From: Mauremys mutica
Lineage: Eukaryota; Chordata; Testudines; Geoemydidae
DNA: 64,000 nucleotides
Reading direction: 5' to 3'
NCBI RefSeq assembly: GCF_020497125.1
Contig: NC_059077.1
Location: 25,247,340-25,311,339 of the forward strand
This document shows, in pieces, positions 21,327 to 33,609 of this stretch. How positions within the stretch are numbered: the stretch's first letter is position 1; the number at the start of each line of letters is the position of its first letter. Under the pieces are notes generated by a model. That model was not told where the DNA came from. It did not search any database and saw only the letters and a list, made by a program, of their open reading frames with translations. The translations under genes were made by a program, and so were the position numbers.

Positions 21327-23869
21327 TGTTTGTGTAACAATCAAATACTGTAATGATGAATACCATAAAAAAAATCATGAGAAAATTAACAATTCTGTCT
21401 TCTGGGCAGTATTTGAATAATGTGCAGTAATTAAAACCTAGAACTACACATTAAACATCGAAGAGAAAACAAGATATTGAACAGCTGCTCTTAAATGACC
21501 TCCATCCATTCTGGGCACTGAATGAGGAAAAAATATGTGATCAAGTAATTAAAGACAGTATTATAATGCATAATAACAAGGGGACCAAATTGAGGCATTT
21601 CTAACTTTTGAGTGCTTGATTTTGCAACTTTAATGTTTCTTTTAACACAACAGTTTTTATTTGTGTGTAATTCTGTGTAGGTTCTTATGCTTCACTCATT
21701 GCAGTTATATCTGAGTGCCTTCCAGTGTAGTGCATTAAGCATGTGACTAATATCTATCTGATACTGTAGTGTAGATATAGTTTACTATGGCTGTGGGCTA
21801 TAAGCAGCCTGTGAAAAAATGTTTCTCAAAATCATACCTTTTGTGTGAAAATTCAAGAGCTAAACATTCTTGCAGTTTGGACTCAATTATGAAGCTATAG
21901 TACCAGAGCTCAGTATCACCAAGTTGACCCTCAGTATTGTCATCTATAATGATATAGTGAAAAACTAGTTCTTTAAAACAAATGCTTCATGTAATACAGA
22001 ATTCTTTTCATCCAGAAATTCCCCTTCTACAGCATCCTATTTTGTGTGTAGTGCACCATTGTGATAGGTGTTGCCCCAGCATTGTTGTGCGTGAAGGTGT
22101 TAAATTCACTCCAGCTATGTGAGGATGGCTTTCCTAGCTGAACTTGTCTGTTTGTAAATATATACGATACAGAGCTGATTAAGAAAGCATAGCAAGTGAG
22201 CAGGCCTGGCACAGAGAAGTGTGAATAATTAATCTTTCTCTGTTCTGGCCCTTGCTGAATGCTGTATGTTTATAAAAGGGTTAGTAAAGCTATTTTTGTC
22301 TTTATAAACTATGCATGTTTATATTAATATTTTCTAAGTTTTTTCTTGGTAAATATGTTAGCTGCTGGTTTAAAAAAATGTGGTCTTTTGAAACAGCTTG
22401 CATTTACAAACTTTTTCAACTGACGTATACTTTTACTTCAGAATGTCTGCATTTCTTCAGACAGCATAAGAAAAGTGGGTTAAATTAGGATTTATTTGAA
22501 AGATTAAAATTTAAAAAATCTTCTGTGCCATTCCTGTCTGTGAACTATTTGTACTAAGTGCTATAAGACAGTACGATGGACAGTGCCAAAGCATGGTGGT
22601 ACTTCTAATAATTTTTGCCATATCCTGCTTCCATTAGTCACACAAGTAGTCTTATTAGGCTGTGGCACTATGAGAAAAGTTTGGCTCTATGCCTCTATTT
22701 TTTATTAAAATCTATTATAAAAGAAGTCATATTTTCCAAAGTATGGTTAAAGTGAAGTAAGTTTAGTCAAGTGTTTTTCGCATTCCAACATTTGTAAACA
22801 GTAACTTTTTGCTGGATGTTAAGTTTTCAGCTAAGCATCATGGGTTAGTATTTTAATCTCTCGTCTTAACTTTTTAGAGACTCTGACCCTGGTATCGTAT
22901 GTGGCTAGATCAGCTTGCTCTGCTGAAATTGTAAACATGGAATTGAATGTTGTCTGTGAGGCCCAAGTTTATAGCTTATGTAGTTGGGGAAGCTCCCTCT
23001 GTTTATCTACATAAGATACAAAAACTCTCATGAAAAACTATGGAATCCACTGAGTCATGGTGAATCATAAATGAAGAGTTTGTAGCTCTTTCACTCTTTG
23101 TAGTTTGTAACTCTTTTACTTCTAGAATATTAATCCTGAAAAGTTTGAGTTTCTGATTTTAGACAGCAGTAAACACTTGCTAAAATTAAATCACATAGGC
23201 TAAAAACTGCATAAATATTTCACTATGGATAACATAATAATTAAATGGCAGGATTATACCGTAAATCAGTTTATGCAACCTACAAGGCAGATGAGTTTTG
23301 AAGTTTTAAAAAGAAATTTTAAACTTCACTTGTTTGATCACTAATAATGTGTTTGGTTCAATACAGAACAAAGAGATATACTATTCCTGCTCTCATACTG
23401 CTTCAGTCTCAGAGACATACAGGCAAAAAGAACAAAGCAGGTTGTCCCTTTCCTGATTCCCAGTGCTTTTGAAGCTGTAATTGAATATGTTGTAATTGAA
23501 CTTTTACAGTGGTAAGCTATCATTTTGTGTGTGTGTATGTGTGTTATATATGTGTATGTGTGTATATATATCAGCATTTCAGAGTGGTATAAAATTATAC
23601 TTGTTTTAATCATATTTGAGACCACAACTGCAGTCATGAACCCATGTTTGTCAGCTTTAACAGAAAAATAACTGAGGGGGAGAACTTAGACCTCACAGGC
23701 AGAACCGTGGCCAAAGGCTGGAATAAATATCTGTTGTTTTTATCTCTCTGATCTCCATGTTTCTATGCCTACTGCCTATCTTTTAAAACATCTCTTCCCT
23801 TCTTTATTATTCTAATGAGTTTTGTCACTTAGCAAAACCACACCGTGAGAATTTTAAACATATATGTAA
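21327..23869. other. Intronic DNA
   Basis: No gene or clear element except the TG/TA repeat at 23526. Confidence 0.6.
23526..23571 (+). repeat. TG/TA dinucleotide repeat
   Basis: Interrupted (TG)n with TATATA blocks. A shorter TG run is at about 56193-56214, a GA run at 40802-40815 and a CTG run at 40573-40587. Confidence 0.8.
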
Positions 23870-24083
23870 GAGCATGCAAATCCCCCATTTAATTTGGGCT
23901 TCGGATGTTCAGTTGAATACCTCCCTAGCCCCTTCTCTCTCTCCTCCTCTTCCCCCCTCCCCCTTGTAAGTTGGAGGAAGATACTGGAATTAAAGCCACT
24001 GAGATCTTCATTCTTTCCCAGCAGAGGGAGGTGAGCAGATAGGGGAAGTTCACTGCTTTCTCCAACAAAGGGAGGGGTGGTAA
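23870..24083 (-). other. Possible 3' continuation of the NCAPH2 copy
   Basis: Downstream of the NCAPH2 match on the minus strand the frame stays open to about 23925, but I do not recognise the peptide as NCAPH2. It ends in a Gly/Lys/Arg-rich run coded by a purine tract at 23928-23965. It may be retained intron, an alternative 3' exon or simply the target site. Confidence 0.3.
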
Positions 24084-24430
24084 CTTTTTGTTGGAGATGA
24101 ATTCGAGGACCTGGTAAACAAGAGAGTAGAGATATTCCATCTTCTTGCTGTAGATGCAGGCAGAACCCTGGATCAGCAGAGCCGCCTCTATGAAGTTCAT
24201 GGTGGTTTTGCCGCCGTCGAAGGAAATGCAGATCTGGTCCAGCTCCTCCAGATACTCCCCCAGCTGGGCTGCCACATCCACCTCCTAGTTCTTTGTGAGA
24301 TCTCGGATGGGCTGCAGAAGGTGCAGGAAGTGGGACTCCACATCCTCCATTGTAACAGATCCCCCGCAGCACAGGGGGGAACAGCTCTGCTCCGCCTTAG
24401 CCCCCGAGCCCGGCCACCATTTTGTTTTTC
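24084..24430 (-). pseudogene. NCAPH2: NCAPH2 5'-end processed pseudogene (truncated)
   Basis: Read on the minus strand, the ATG at 24350-24348 opens with MEDVESHFLHLLQPI and continues through [29 protein letters not shown] and [12 protein letters not shown] to about 24084. This is the conserved N-terminal region of NCAPH2, the kleisin-type subunit of condensin II, which compacts mitotic chromosomes in the nucleus. Codon 22, Trp in the functional protein, is TAG here (24287-24285). About 90 codons are colinear without an intron, and a GC-rich leader resembling a 5' UTR reaches about 24430. Only the first part of a protein of roughly 600 residues is present; after FISNKK the frame runs into unrelated or intronic sequence. 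The nonsense codon, truncation and placement inside another gene all indicate a dead retrocopy. No poly(A) tract or target duplication is visible, so segmental origin from an exon-rich fragment is not fully excluded. Confidence 0.8.
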
Positions 24431-24778
24431 CCGCTCAGTTATCTCTTTATTTGAGGAGCAGCTGAACTCTTGAGCATGTGGTCTGTAGCTCTGCCTGAGG
24501 AAGTCCTAACTGAGAGTTTGCCCATCATTCAGTCAAGCCCTTCAAGTTCAGGATTCACATCCGGTTGAGCTAGGAAAGTTCTGAACCTGAAATTAGACAG
24601 AGTATTCAAGTAGGCACATGATAGAATCATAGATTATAAGGGACTGCAAGCTTCATCTAGGCTAACCCCTTGCCAAGATCCAGGGTTTGTTGTGTCTAAA
24701 CCATCCAAGACAGATGGCTATACAGCCTCCTTTTGAAAACCTCCAGTAAAGAAGCTTCCACAACCTCCCAAGGCAGTA

Positions 24779-27295
24779 AGAACATAAGAATCGCCATACT
24801 GGGTCAGACCAAAGGTCCATCCAGCCCAGTATCCTGTCTGCCGACAGGGTCCAATGCCAGGTGCCCCAGAGGGAGTGAACCTAACAGGAAATGATCAAGT
24901 GATCTCTCTCCTGCCATCCATCTCCATCCTCTGACAAACAGAGGCTAGGGACACCCTTCCTTACCCATGCTGGCTAATAGCCATTAATGAACTTAATCTC
25001 CATGAATTTATCTAGTTCTCTTTTAAACACTGTTACAGTCCTAGCCTTCACAACCTCCTCAGGCAAGGAGTTCCACAGGTTGACTGTGCGCTGTGTGAAG
25101 AACTTCCTTTTATTTGTTTTAAACCGGCTGCCCATTAATTTCATTTGGTGGTCCCTAGTTCTTATATTCTGAGAACAAGTAAATAACTTTACCTTATTCA
25201 CTTTCTCCACACCACTCATGATTTTATATACCTCTATCATATCCCCCCTTAGTCTCCTCTTTTCCAAGCTGAAAAGTCATAGCCTCTTTAATCTCTCCTC
25301 ATATGGGATGCATTCCAAACCCATAATCGTTTTAGTTGCCGTTCTCTGAACCTTTTCTAATGCCAGTATATCTTTTTTGAGATAAGGAGACCACATCTAT
25401 ATGCAGTATTCAAGATGTGAGCATACCATGGATTTATATAAGGGCAATAAGATATTCTCCATCTTCTTCTCTATCCCTTTTTGAATGATTCCTAACATCC
25501 TGTTTGCTTTTTTTGACTGCCACTGTACATTGCGTGGACGTCTTCAGAGAACTATCCAGGATGACTCCAAGATCTCTTTCCTGATTAGTTGTAGCTAAAT
25601 TAGCCCCCATCATATTGTATGTATAGTTGGGGTTATTTTTTCCAATATGCATTACTTTACATTTATCCACATTAAATTTCATTTGCCATTTTGTTGCCCA
25701 ATCACTTATTTTTGTGAGATCTTTTTGAAGTTCTTCACAGTCTTCTCTGGTCTTAACTATCTTGAGCAGTTTAGTATCATCTGCAAACTTTGCCACCTCA
25801 CTGTTTACCCCTTTCTCCAGATCATTTATGAATAAGTTGAATAAGATTGGTCCTAGGACTGACCCTTGGGGAACACCACTAGTTACCCCTCTCCATTCTG
25901 AGAATTTACCATTTATTCCTACCCTTTGTTCCCTGTCTTTTAACCAGTTCTCAATCCATGAAAGGATCTTCCCCTCTTATCCCATGACAACTTAATTTAC
26001 GTAAGAGCCTTTGGTGAGGACCTTGTCAAAGGCTTTCTGGAAATCTAAATACACTGTCCACTGGATCCCCCTTGTCCACATGTTTGTTGACTCCTTCAAA
26101 GAACTCTAATAGATTAGTAAGACACGATTTCCCTTTATAGAAACCATGTTGACTTTTGCCCAACAATTTATGTTGTTTTATGTGTCTGACAATTTTATTC
26201 AATACTATTGTTTCAACTAATTTGCCTGGTACTGACGTTAGACTTACCGGTCTGTAATTGCTGGGATCACCTCTAGGGCCCTTTTTAAATATTGGTGTTA
26301 TATTAGCGCTCTTCCAGTCATTGGGTACAGAAGCTGATTTACAGGACAGGTTACATACCGTAGTTGTAAATAGTTCTGCAATTTCACATTTGAGTTCTTT
26401 CAGACCTCTTGGGTAAATGCCATCTGGTCCCGGTGACTTGTTACTGTTAAGTTTCTCAATTAATTCCAAAACCTCCTCTAGTGACACTTCAATCTGTGAC
26501 AATTCCTCATATTTGTCACCTACAAAGGATGGCTCAGGTTTGGGAATCTCCTTAACATCTTCAGTCTTGAAGACTGAAGCAAAGAATCCATTTAGTTTCT
26601 CTGCAATGACTTTATCGTCTTTAAGTGCTCCTTTTGTATTTTGATCGTCCAGGGGCCCCACTGGTTGGTTAGCAGGCTTCCTGCTTCTGATGTACTTAAA
26701 AAACACTTTTTCACCTTTGGGGTTTTGGCTAGCTGTTCTTCAAACTCCTTTTTGGCTTTTCTTATTACATTTTTACACTTAATTTGGCAGTGTTTATGCT
26801 CCTTTCTATTTACCTCACTAGGATATGACTTCCACTTTTTAAAAGATGCCTTTTTCTCTCTCACTGCTTCTTTTACATGGTTGTTAAGCCACAGTGGCTC
26901 TTTTTTAGTTCTTTTACTGCGTTTTTTAATTTGGAGTATACATTTAATTTGGGTCTCTATTATGGTATCTTTGAAAAGTGTCCATGCAGCTTGCAGGGAT
27001 TTCAGTCTAGTCACTGTACCTTTTAATTTCTGTTTAACTAACCTCATTTTTGCATAGTTCCCCTTTCTGAAATTAGATGTCACAGTGTTGGGCTGTTGAG
27101 ATGTTCTTCCCACCACAGGAATGTTAAATGTTGTTATATTATGGTCGCTATTTCCAAGCAGTCCTGTTATAGTTACTTTTTGGACCAGATCCTGCACTCC
27201 ACTCAGGACTAAATCGAGAATTGTGGGTTCCTGTACCAGCTGCTCCAAGAAGCAGTCATTTAAAGTATCGAGAAGTTTTGTCTCTGCTTTTCATC
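24779..27295 (-). mobile_element. CR1 LINE copy B, inserted in copy C
   Basis: Minus-strand CR1 of about 2.5 kb, close in sequence to copy A. It runs from the end of the endonuclease domain, through the linker and RT, to the 3' UTR ending in TTCTTATG-type sequence at 24779-24790. The tetranucleotide CAGT borders both sides (24775-24778 and 27296-27299), a possible short target duplication. Younger than copy C by the nesting. Confidence 0.85.
24974..27248 (-). pseudogene. CR1 ORF2 of copy B (EN tail, RT, C-terminus), frameshifted
   Basis: The reading begins with the last part of the endonuclease domain, marked by LDLVLSGVQDLV and GNSDHNI (the SDH catalytic motif). A basic linker follows, then KSPGPDGIYPRGLKELK in the RT. 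A later piece has MAKFADDTKLLKIVK (motif C, near 25796-25752). The C-terminus ends NLWNSLPEEVVKA and INGY at 24974. The frames at 27248-26592, 26706-26026, 25796-25434 and 25267-24974 do not join in one phase, and the motif A region near 26040 is disrupted. The copy is inactive. Confidence 0.8.
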
Positions 27296-27613
27296 CAGTC
27301 TGTTCTATTGTTCTTTGTTCTTACAGTTAGGAAGTTTTTCCTGAGATTTAATCTAAATTTGCTATCCAGTAGTTTGAACCCATTGCCTCTTGTCCTGCCC
27401 TCTCTGGGAAACTTTCTACATCTTTATGATGTCAGCCTTTTAAATATTGGAAGACCGCTTAATCTTCTCTTTTCCAAACTAAATATACCCAGCTCCTTCA
27501 GCCTTCGCTCATTATGCTTGCATTTCATCCCTTTGATCATCTTTGTCACTCACCTTTGGATCATTTTGAGTTTCTCTACATCCTTTCTATACTTTGGTGA
27601 CCAAAACTGGACA

Positions 27614-28146
27614 CTACTCCAGCTGAAGGCTAACCAATTCCCAGTAGAGTGGTACTATCCCCTCCCATGACTTGCATGCTGTGCCTCTGTTAATACAACC
27701 TAAAAGTGCATTTTCTTTTTTTGCAACAGCATCACATTGCTGACTCATGTTGAGGTTGTGATCCACCACAACTCCGAGATCCTTTTCAGCAGTGCTGCTG
27801 CCAAGCCAGTTTCCCACCATTCTGTATTTGTGCATTTGGTTTTTCTTCCCTAAGTGTAGTGCCTTGCATTTGTCTTTTTTGAATTTCATTTTGTTGTCCA
27901 TAGCCCAGTTCTCCAATCTATCAAGATCCCTCTGAATTTTAACTGTACCCTCCAATGTACTGGCAACCACCGTGGCTTTGTGTCATCTGCAAACCTGCTC
28001 TCCATACTTATATGCAAATCATTAATAAAAATATTAAAGAACACCAGACCCAGAACAGATCCCTGTGGAAACCCATTTGAGACCTTCCTCCAATCTGACA
28101 TCATTCCATTAATAGTTATTCTTTGTTTGCAGTTGTTTAACCGCAA
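27614..28146 (-). pseudogene. CR1 RT fragment of copy C
   Basis: Two overlapping minus-strand frames cover the RT palm and thumb: one with FFNIFINDLHISME, followed by RFADDTK at about 27990, the other with NWAMDNKMKFKKDKC and EKDLGVVVDHNLNMSQQ. A frameshift near 27970 joins them. The N-terminal half of the RT is missing: the copy is 5'-truncated near 28162. Confidence 0.75.
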
Positions 28147-28162
28147 AGGAATTTGTCATTTG

Positions 28163-29042
28163 AATGGGTGAAATTGTGTGTTTTGGAGTCACTCACAAAA
28201 TGTGTAGTCAGCTGATAAGCCTGGAAAATGACTGAAGGCTCTGTCATTTTCTCAAATTCCACAGTTAATTTCAGCTTGCTTCTCAGTGCTGTAAAAGTTG
28301 ATATTCCTTTTATAAAGTTAACATAGTTGTATGCTTTCTAAGAATGTCCTCCTTTTGGTTTCAGATTTAAAAAGTATTTGTTAAGAAAACTGAAAAATCT
28401 GGTTGTCCTAGACTTATTAGCTTTTTTTAAAAAAATGTTCATATTGGTTAATAGAAGTATAGACATGAAAAGAGACAGGATTTTGGGTAACCTACTCTTA
28501 GATTCTAAATGCACTGAGAAATACTCTTGTCAGGCAGGCGACTGTCAAGGTGACAGCAGGGTGTGCAGCAAATGAGGTGAATCTATGATCACACTGAAAT
28601 TTCAGGGTGTAAGGCAAGCAGAACCTTGTGCATTAGAGAAATAACATGTTTAAGCTCCAGGAACAGTAGCAGTGGTATTGTGTAGGACAATGAAAGGGGC
28701 CACTTCTCCATTCCCTTTCATCAAAATAAGGCTTGTAAGTATGGTGAAGAGTGAGAGAGTCTTATTTTAAATGGCCTGTCTCCTACCTTTATTAGTTTTG
28801 TTTATAAACTGCCCAGTTCCTACACCACACACTTCCTAGAAAAATGGTATAGAGCCACATTGTCCCCTCTGTAAAGTGCCAAACAGATTACATGCGCATG
28901 AATAGTGACCCAGAATGTCTTCTTGTAATATGAGAAAGGGGACTAAGAGGCATAATCTCCTCTCACCTGTGAACCCATTCTTGATGAACAACATAATGGA
29001 ACCAAGGAAGGGTCATTCCCTTAGTTGCATGGTGTTAAGTAC
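28163..29042. other. Intronic DNA, nothing recognised
   Basis: A short run of unassigned sequence between CR1 copy C and the interspersed repeat at 29043. Confidence 0.55.
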
Positions 29043-29165
29043 CAGGAGGTAGCTGTGTTAGTCTGTATCCACAAAAAGAACAAGTAGTCCAGTGGCACCT
29101 TAAAGACTAACAGATTTATTTGGGCATAAGTTTTCATGGGTAAAAAAATCTCACTTCTTCAGCTG
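29043..29165 (+). repeat. GGCACCTTAAAGACTAACA repeat, copy 1
   Basis: Contains TAGCTGTGTTAGTCTGTAT, CAGTGGCACCTTAAAGACTA, and TTTTCATGGGT ahead of CTCACTTCTTCAGCTGCATG. I know this wording as a very common turtle/crocodilian interspersed repeat but cannot assign its family. A second copy lies at 51795, inverted. Confidence 0.6.
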
Positions 29166-30108
29166 CATGGCATGAAAATTACAGATGCAGGCATTATATA
29201 ATGACACATGAAGAGAAGGGAGTTACTTCACAAGTGGAGAACCAGTGATGACAGGACCAATTCGATCAGGGTGGATGTAGTCCACTCCCAAAATAGATGA
29301 GGTGGTGTCAATTCCAGGAGAGGCAAAGCTGCTTTTGTAATGAGCCAACCACTCCCAGTCCCTATTCAAGCCCAAATTAATTACAAACTGAGATGAACTA
29401 GGAGGGGGAATTCAAACAAACACACAACCAACTCCCACGGACTCTGATTCCCACTTCTGAATTTCCCAGGGTAGTTTGTCATATTTATATCTGTCTTTTA
29501 GATTTGATTGTAAGCTCTCTGGGGCATGGACTGTGTTAATTTTTTGTGTTATAAAACATGCAGCATAATGCCTGTGTTCAGCAAATAGTCTAATGTCTGA
29601 AACAGACATTTTATTTTTAAAGTTTTATCTCTCAATTCCTTTTGCTTTCATTTCAGTTGTTGTTATGCCAAAAATATCGTTTCCTAACAATAACAATTCT
29701 TGGCTAATGATGATGATATTACCATAGTAACAGAAACTGGTCCTAAGCAATCTAGATGGGAATTTAGAATTTCTTTTGTAAATTAATTTCTTCGGGACTG
29801 GATGTAAGGACTTGGTTTTATTAAAATTTGCAAATTACAAAACAGTACCTTAATTCATATTTTTTGGTTTTGTTGAATGTGAAACCATTGTATCTTCATG
29901 ATGATTTAACTTTTCAAGAGGTAGTCAGAAACTTTTATGAAAAAACGTGCAGGCTGTGCAGCACATTTCATTTTCAGCAACAACTTTATTGCCCAAGTGT
30001 TTTAAAGTCTGCTTGACCTTTAGGGGAAAAAATTACCTTTGATATGAAACTTGTATATATATGCTTTTAGCAAAAAACAAAGTTTGTGGTAGTGATGGAG
30101 TGAAATAA
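29166..30108. other. Intronic DNA, nothing recognised
   Basis: 29166-29450 may continue the repeat at 29043 (GTTACTTCACAAGTGGAGAA, then ACCAATTCGATCAGGG), a wording I associate with the same turtle family. The rest is plain. Confidence 0.45.
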
Positions 30109-30116
30109 GTCTAGAT

Positions 30117-30411
30117 CAGGGGTTAGCAACCTTTCAGAAGTGGTGTGCCAAGTCTTCATTTATTCACACTAATTTCAGGTTTCACATGCCAGTAATACAT
30201 TTTAATGGTTTTAGAAGGTCTCTTTCTATAAGTCTATAATATATAACTAAACTATTGTTATATGTAAAGTAAATAAGGTTTTTAAAATGTTTAAGAAGCT
30301 TCATTTAAAATTAAAATGCAGAGCCCCACAAACTGGTGGCCAGAACCTGGGCAGTGTGAGTGCCACTGAAAAACAGCCTTTGGCATGTGTGCCATAGGTT
30401 GCCTACCCCTG
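30117..30411. mobile_element. hAT-type MITE with 8-bp target duplication
   Basis: A 295-bp element with ends CAGGGGTTAGCAACC and GGTTGCCTACCCCTG. It is flanked by an exact 8-bp duplication GTCTAGAT at 30109-30116 and 30412-30419, the length made by hAT transposases. The interior is AT-rich and non-coding. Confidence 0.85.
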
Positions 30412-30419
30412 GTCTAGAT

Positions 30420-33400
30420 CTTGAGTGCCTTTTCCAAATTGTTACAGTGACAGCAATATCACAAACTCTTGGTCAGTCCGCTGTTCATATTTCTTAGGAA
30501 CATTAAAGTGCAACTGTGTCCCAGAAAAAGGAAATTATTTGATCTGTCTTCTGCCTGTGGGATGCATTCAGAGTTATCTGTTGACTTTGTGACAAAATAA
30601 CTTTTTACTGCATTTTATTTCTGGTAGCCATGCAGATTCAATGTGGCTATGGGACAAGGGAGCTGGATTCTTTTCTGGGATGAAATCAGAATTGTTAACC
30701 ATGTTCCATTTGATGACTGTTAGAGCTGAGATCAGAGCCAGAAAATGTAACTTGACTTTCAGATCTCAGACTGAGTTTGGGAAGGGAGTTAGGAAAGCCA
30801 TCCTTTTACTTGTAAACTGGATAAACTGAATATAGAATCAACATAGAGTCCCATAATAACACTTTCACAGTCACCTTTCAGGAAATGTATTTTAAGGAGA
30901 TTGTAATTGTTTCAAGTCCTATTAAGATATATTGCTATAGTTACATAAAAACAGAAAATAATCTTTGTACTGTACCTTTTTCAAATCCACATAGGGCATT
31001 TAAAATACTACTTTTGCCATTCACCATTAAATAATCAATTGTTTTCTTGTATTTATTAAAATAAAGAATCTGAGTATTCTTTATTTATTTATACTCTGGG
31101 TAACCCAGTTGGCCTGGTCTCTGCGAATCTTTTATATAAATGGTGGGAGAAACAAGTGCTACAAGAAGATTATAATTATAAAGTAAAACTATTTTTTTTT
31201 CTAACTGTATTAATACAGTTCCAGGGAGGAGTACCCTTTATACTTAAGCCAAAAACTTTGCGTCTTGTACACAGTAGGACAAACTGACTAGTTTTAAAAT
31301 CACAATAATATACATTTTTGTTTCTGTTTTCTTAGAGTGGTTGTTCACTCTGTTCATTGTTAACATAGTTGCAGAAAATTGACTGTTATGGTGAGATCTG
31401 AGATGGCAGGAAATGAGGCTGAGAAGACAAATTATTGAGGTGCCTGTAGTGTCAGCTGAGAAAGTTCCTCTAGAGAGCTTTCAATTATGGCAGAAGTTTT
31501 AATGGAGGGAGATATTTAAAGCTGGTTCCAATCACAGTTATTTATCTGAGTGGAGATAACTCTAAAACCAATGAGCCACAACTATTTACAGCCTTGACTA
31601 ATCAGAATCTTTAAGAACCATCCTGTTTTCCCAGATTCACTCTTCCTGCTTTTGCTACATCATGCAAGACTGCCTTTGAGTCATTTCAGTTCGTATTGAT
31701 AACAGTAACTTGAACTGTGGAGATGTTCTTTCCCAGTAATCTTTCCTTTGATCCCTATACAGAGATTGATTATATCCCACTATTATCTTTATCAAGGATG
31801 AGAGTTAGATTAAATCTAAACATATTGCCCATTTGCCTAATGTGGAAGATGGCATAAAATGTCCATTTACTCTTACAGTTTTTTTATAAGCCATTCACTG
31901 ATTGTCTGTAACTGATCTAACATTTCTCGATAATAAAAATCAATACACTTGCAGTCGTTAGATGGTGCTGAAATGGTAAATAAAATAGAGGATTTACTTT
32001 TCACACATGTATGGGTTGAGAGTTTCAGAAATGTTTGGGAGTCCTTGTAAAGTGTATATGTTTGGCTTCTGACACAGAATTACACAACATAGATTTTGTA
32101 TTTTTTTATTTGGCGGCTCGGTGTAAAGGTAATTCTACTATTATACAGGCTGCTCCCTATTTTAAGGGATTCTTTCTATCCGTGTATGCAGCTGCCTAAT
32201 GCCAGTTTTGGTTTTATGTAGCCACCTGGTTATGCTCCTTTCTTAAGTGTGTGATTTGTTCCTACCAGCTATTCTAGTTGCATGGTAATTTTGGTCTCTT
32301 GGGAATGCTGACAGCACTGAATGATGCACCCCCAACTTTGAGGGTGTTCAGCAGACTGCCTACCAGCACTCATGCTATCTTCTAAAATATAAATGACATT
32401 TTTGCTTTTGATGATTTTAATGTTCTTTGTATCTAATTTTTAGAATAAAATTCCAGTTGGGCTAAAAGAATGTCATGGATCAACTGACACTGACTCTGTT
32501 CATCTTTTTACTCAGGATATTTCACCAAAGAACATGGCTAAATATAAGACAGAGGGATAGTCTAACGATGTATAGAAAAAAAAACACAGTATTTTTATTT
32601 TAAAAGAGAGAGGGAAGGATAACACTACTGATACAGCTTGAAGCAAACTGAGGCACAATGGTCTGATTCTCTTCTCATATATGATGTTTTTAAGTAGTAT
32701 AAATCCACCATTTCAATGGAATTATTCTGAATTGTGTGTGCATTAGACCTGTTTTCACTTATAAAGGTGCGAGTAGGCTATTCAGAAGACACCTTAGATT
32801 TCTTCTCTAGGAATAGCGCACACAGGCAGAGAGAACTGGCCTTGAGCTGGAATGACAAAAGTGTCAATAGTGTTCCCCTTCCAGATTTCCTCACCCTCAG
32901 TATGATTCACCAGAATTAGTTGCTATTGCCTGGATCAAGGAGTTTAGGAAGATTGCTCTCTGAAAGACAAAAAAGCTAAATCCCTTCCAATTAAGTTATC
33001 TTTAGTAACCTCATTCATGAAAGACATTCTTGTAGATTTGCTCAGGTACCTGCCCAGTTCAGTATCAAGTGATATGCTGAAATGCAGGCATCCATGGCTG
33101 CAAGACGGGACGGTGACACCCAAGAAAAACAACTCCTTTCTTCAGCCAAACTTGAATGAAGACTTCATTAACAAGAAGCAAAACAAATTACTGCTCGATG
33201 CCAGTTGGAAAGGAATGATACGTGTTCTTTTTCATTCCTCACAAAAGTTTAGTTACCCAAAAATACTAACATTGCTACAGGAAAACGCTGAGATCAGTGT
33301 GGTTTTAGGAACATACTAGGGCAAAAATAGAGGTGGAAAGGTTAAGCAAGAATTCAAGCACCACAATCACTTTCCATTTTAGAGCACCACAAATGACTGG

Positions 33401-33609
33401 AACATCCTATTTGCTAGACTTAGCAAACTAATCAGCTGCAAGGTCTTGCTGTTCCAGAAGCACTGGAATCACTTATGATGAACAAATGGGTGCTTGAAAT
33501 AGCCTGCTAGGGAAATGTGCTGAAGTTCATCTCGTATCCTCCAAGATGGTTCCTTTAACCCCCAGGACCAAGAGATCCCAGAAATGTATTTATCATGCTT
33601 GTCTTTTTA
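30420..33609. other. Intronic DNA
   Basis: No gene recognised. A 100-codon plus-strand frame at 33017-33319 has no family resemblance, no domain and no nearby splice or promoter signal that I can support; chance is most likely. Confidence 0.55.

Larger units (their letters stand above)
24619..28162 (-). mobile_element. CR1 LINE copy C (split by copy B)
   Basis: Minus strand in two pieces. The 5' piece at about 27300-28162 has RT landmarks GFPQGSVLGLVFFNIFIND and LHLGKKNQMHKYRMV. The 3' piece at 24619-24778 holds C-terminal/UTR sequence ending in GATTCTATC-type repeats. At the join, GGCAGT before copy B and CTGTTCTATTG after it reconstitute normal CR1 order. A central part of RT is in broken frames. 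It belongs to a different, older CR1 subfamily than copies A, B and D. Confidence 0.8.

Noticed and set aside
23854..24372. 172-codon minus-strand frame over the NCAPH2 copy
   Set aside because: It is in a different phase from the NCAPH2 reading and gives a low-complexity peptide; the biological match is in the other frame.
26641..27670. Plus-strand frames of 138 and 149 codons
   Set aside because: Antisense of CR1 copies B and C.
33017..33319. 100-codon frame as a small gene
   Set aside because: No family resemblance, no supportable promoter, splice or polyadenylation context, and length compatible with chance in 64 kb.
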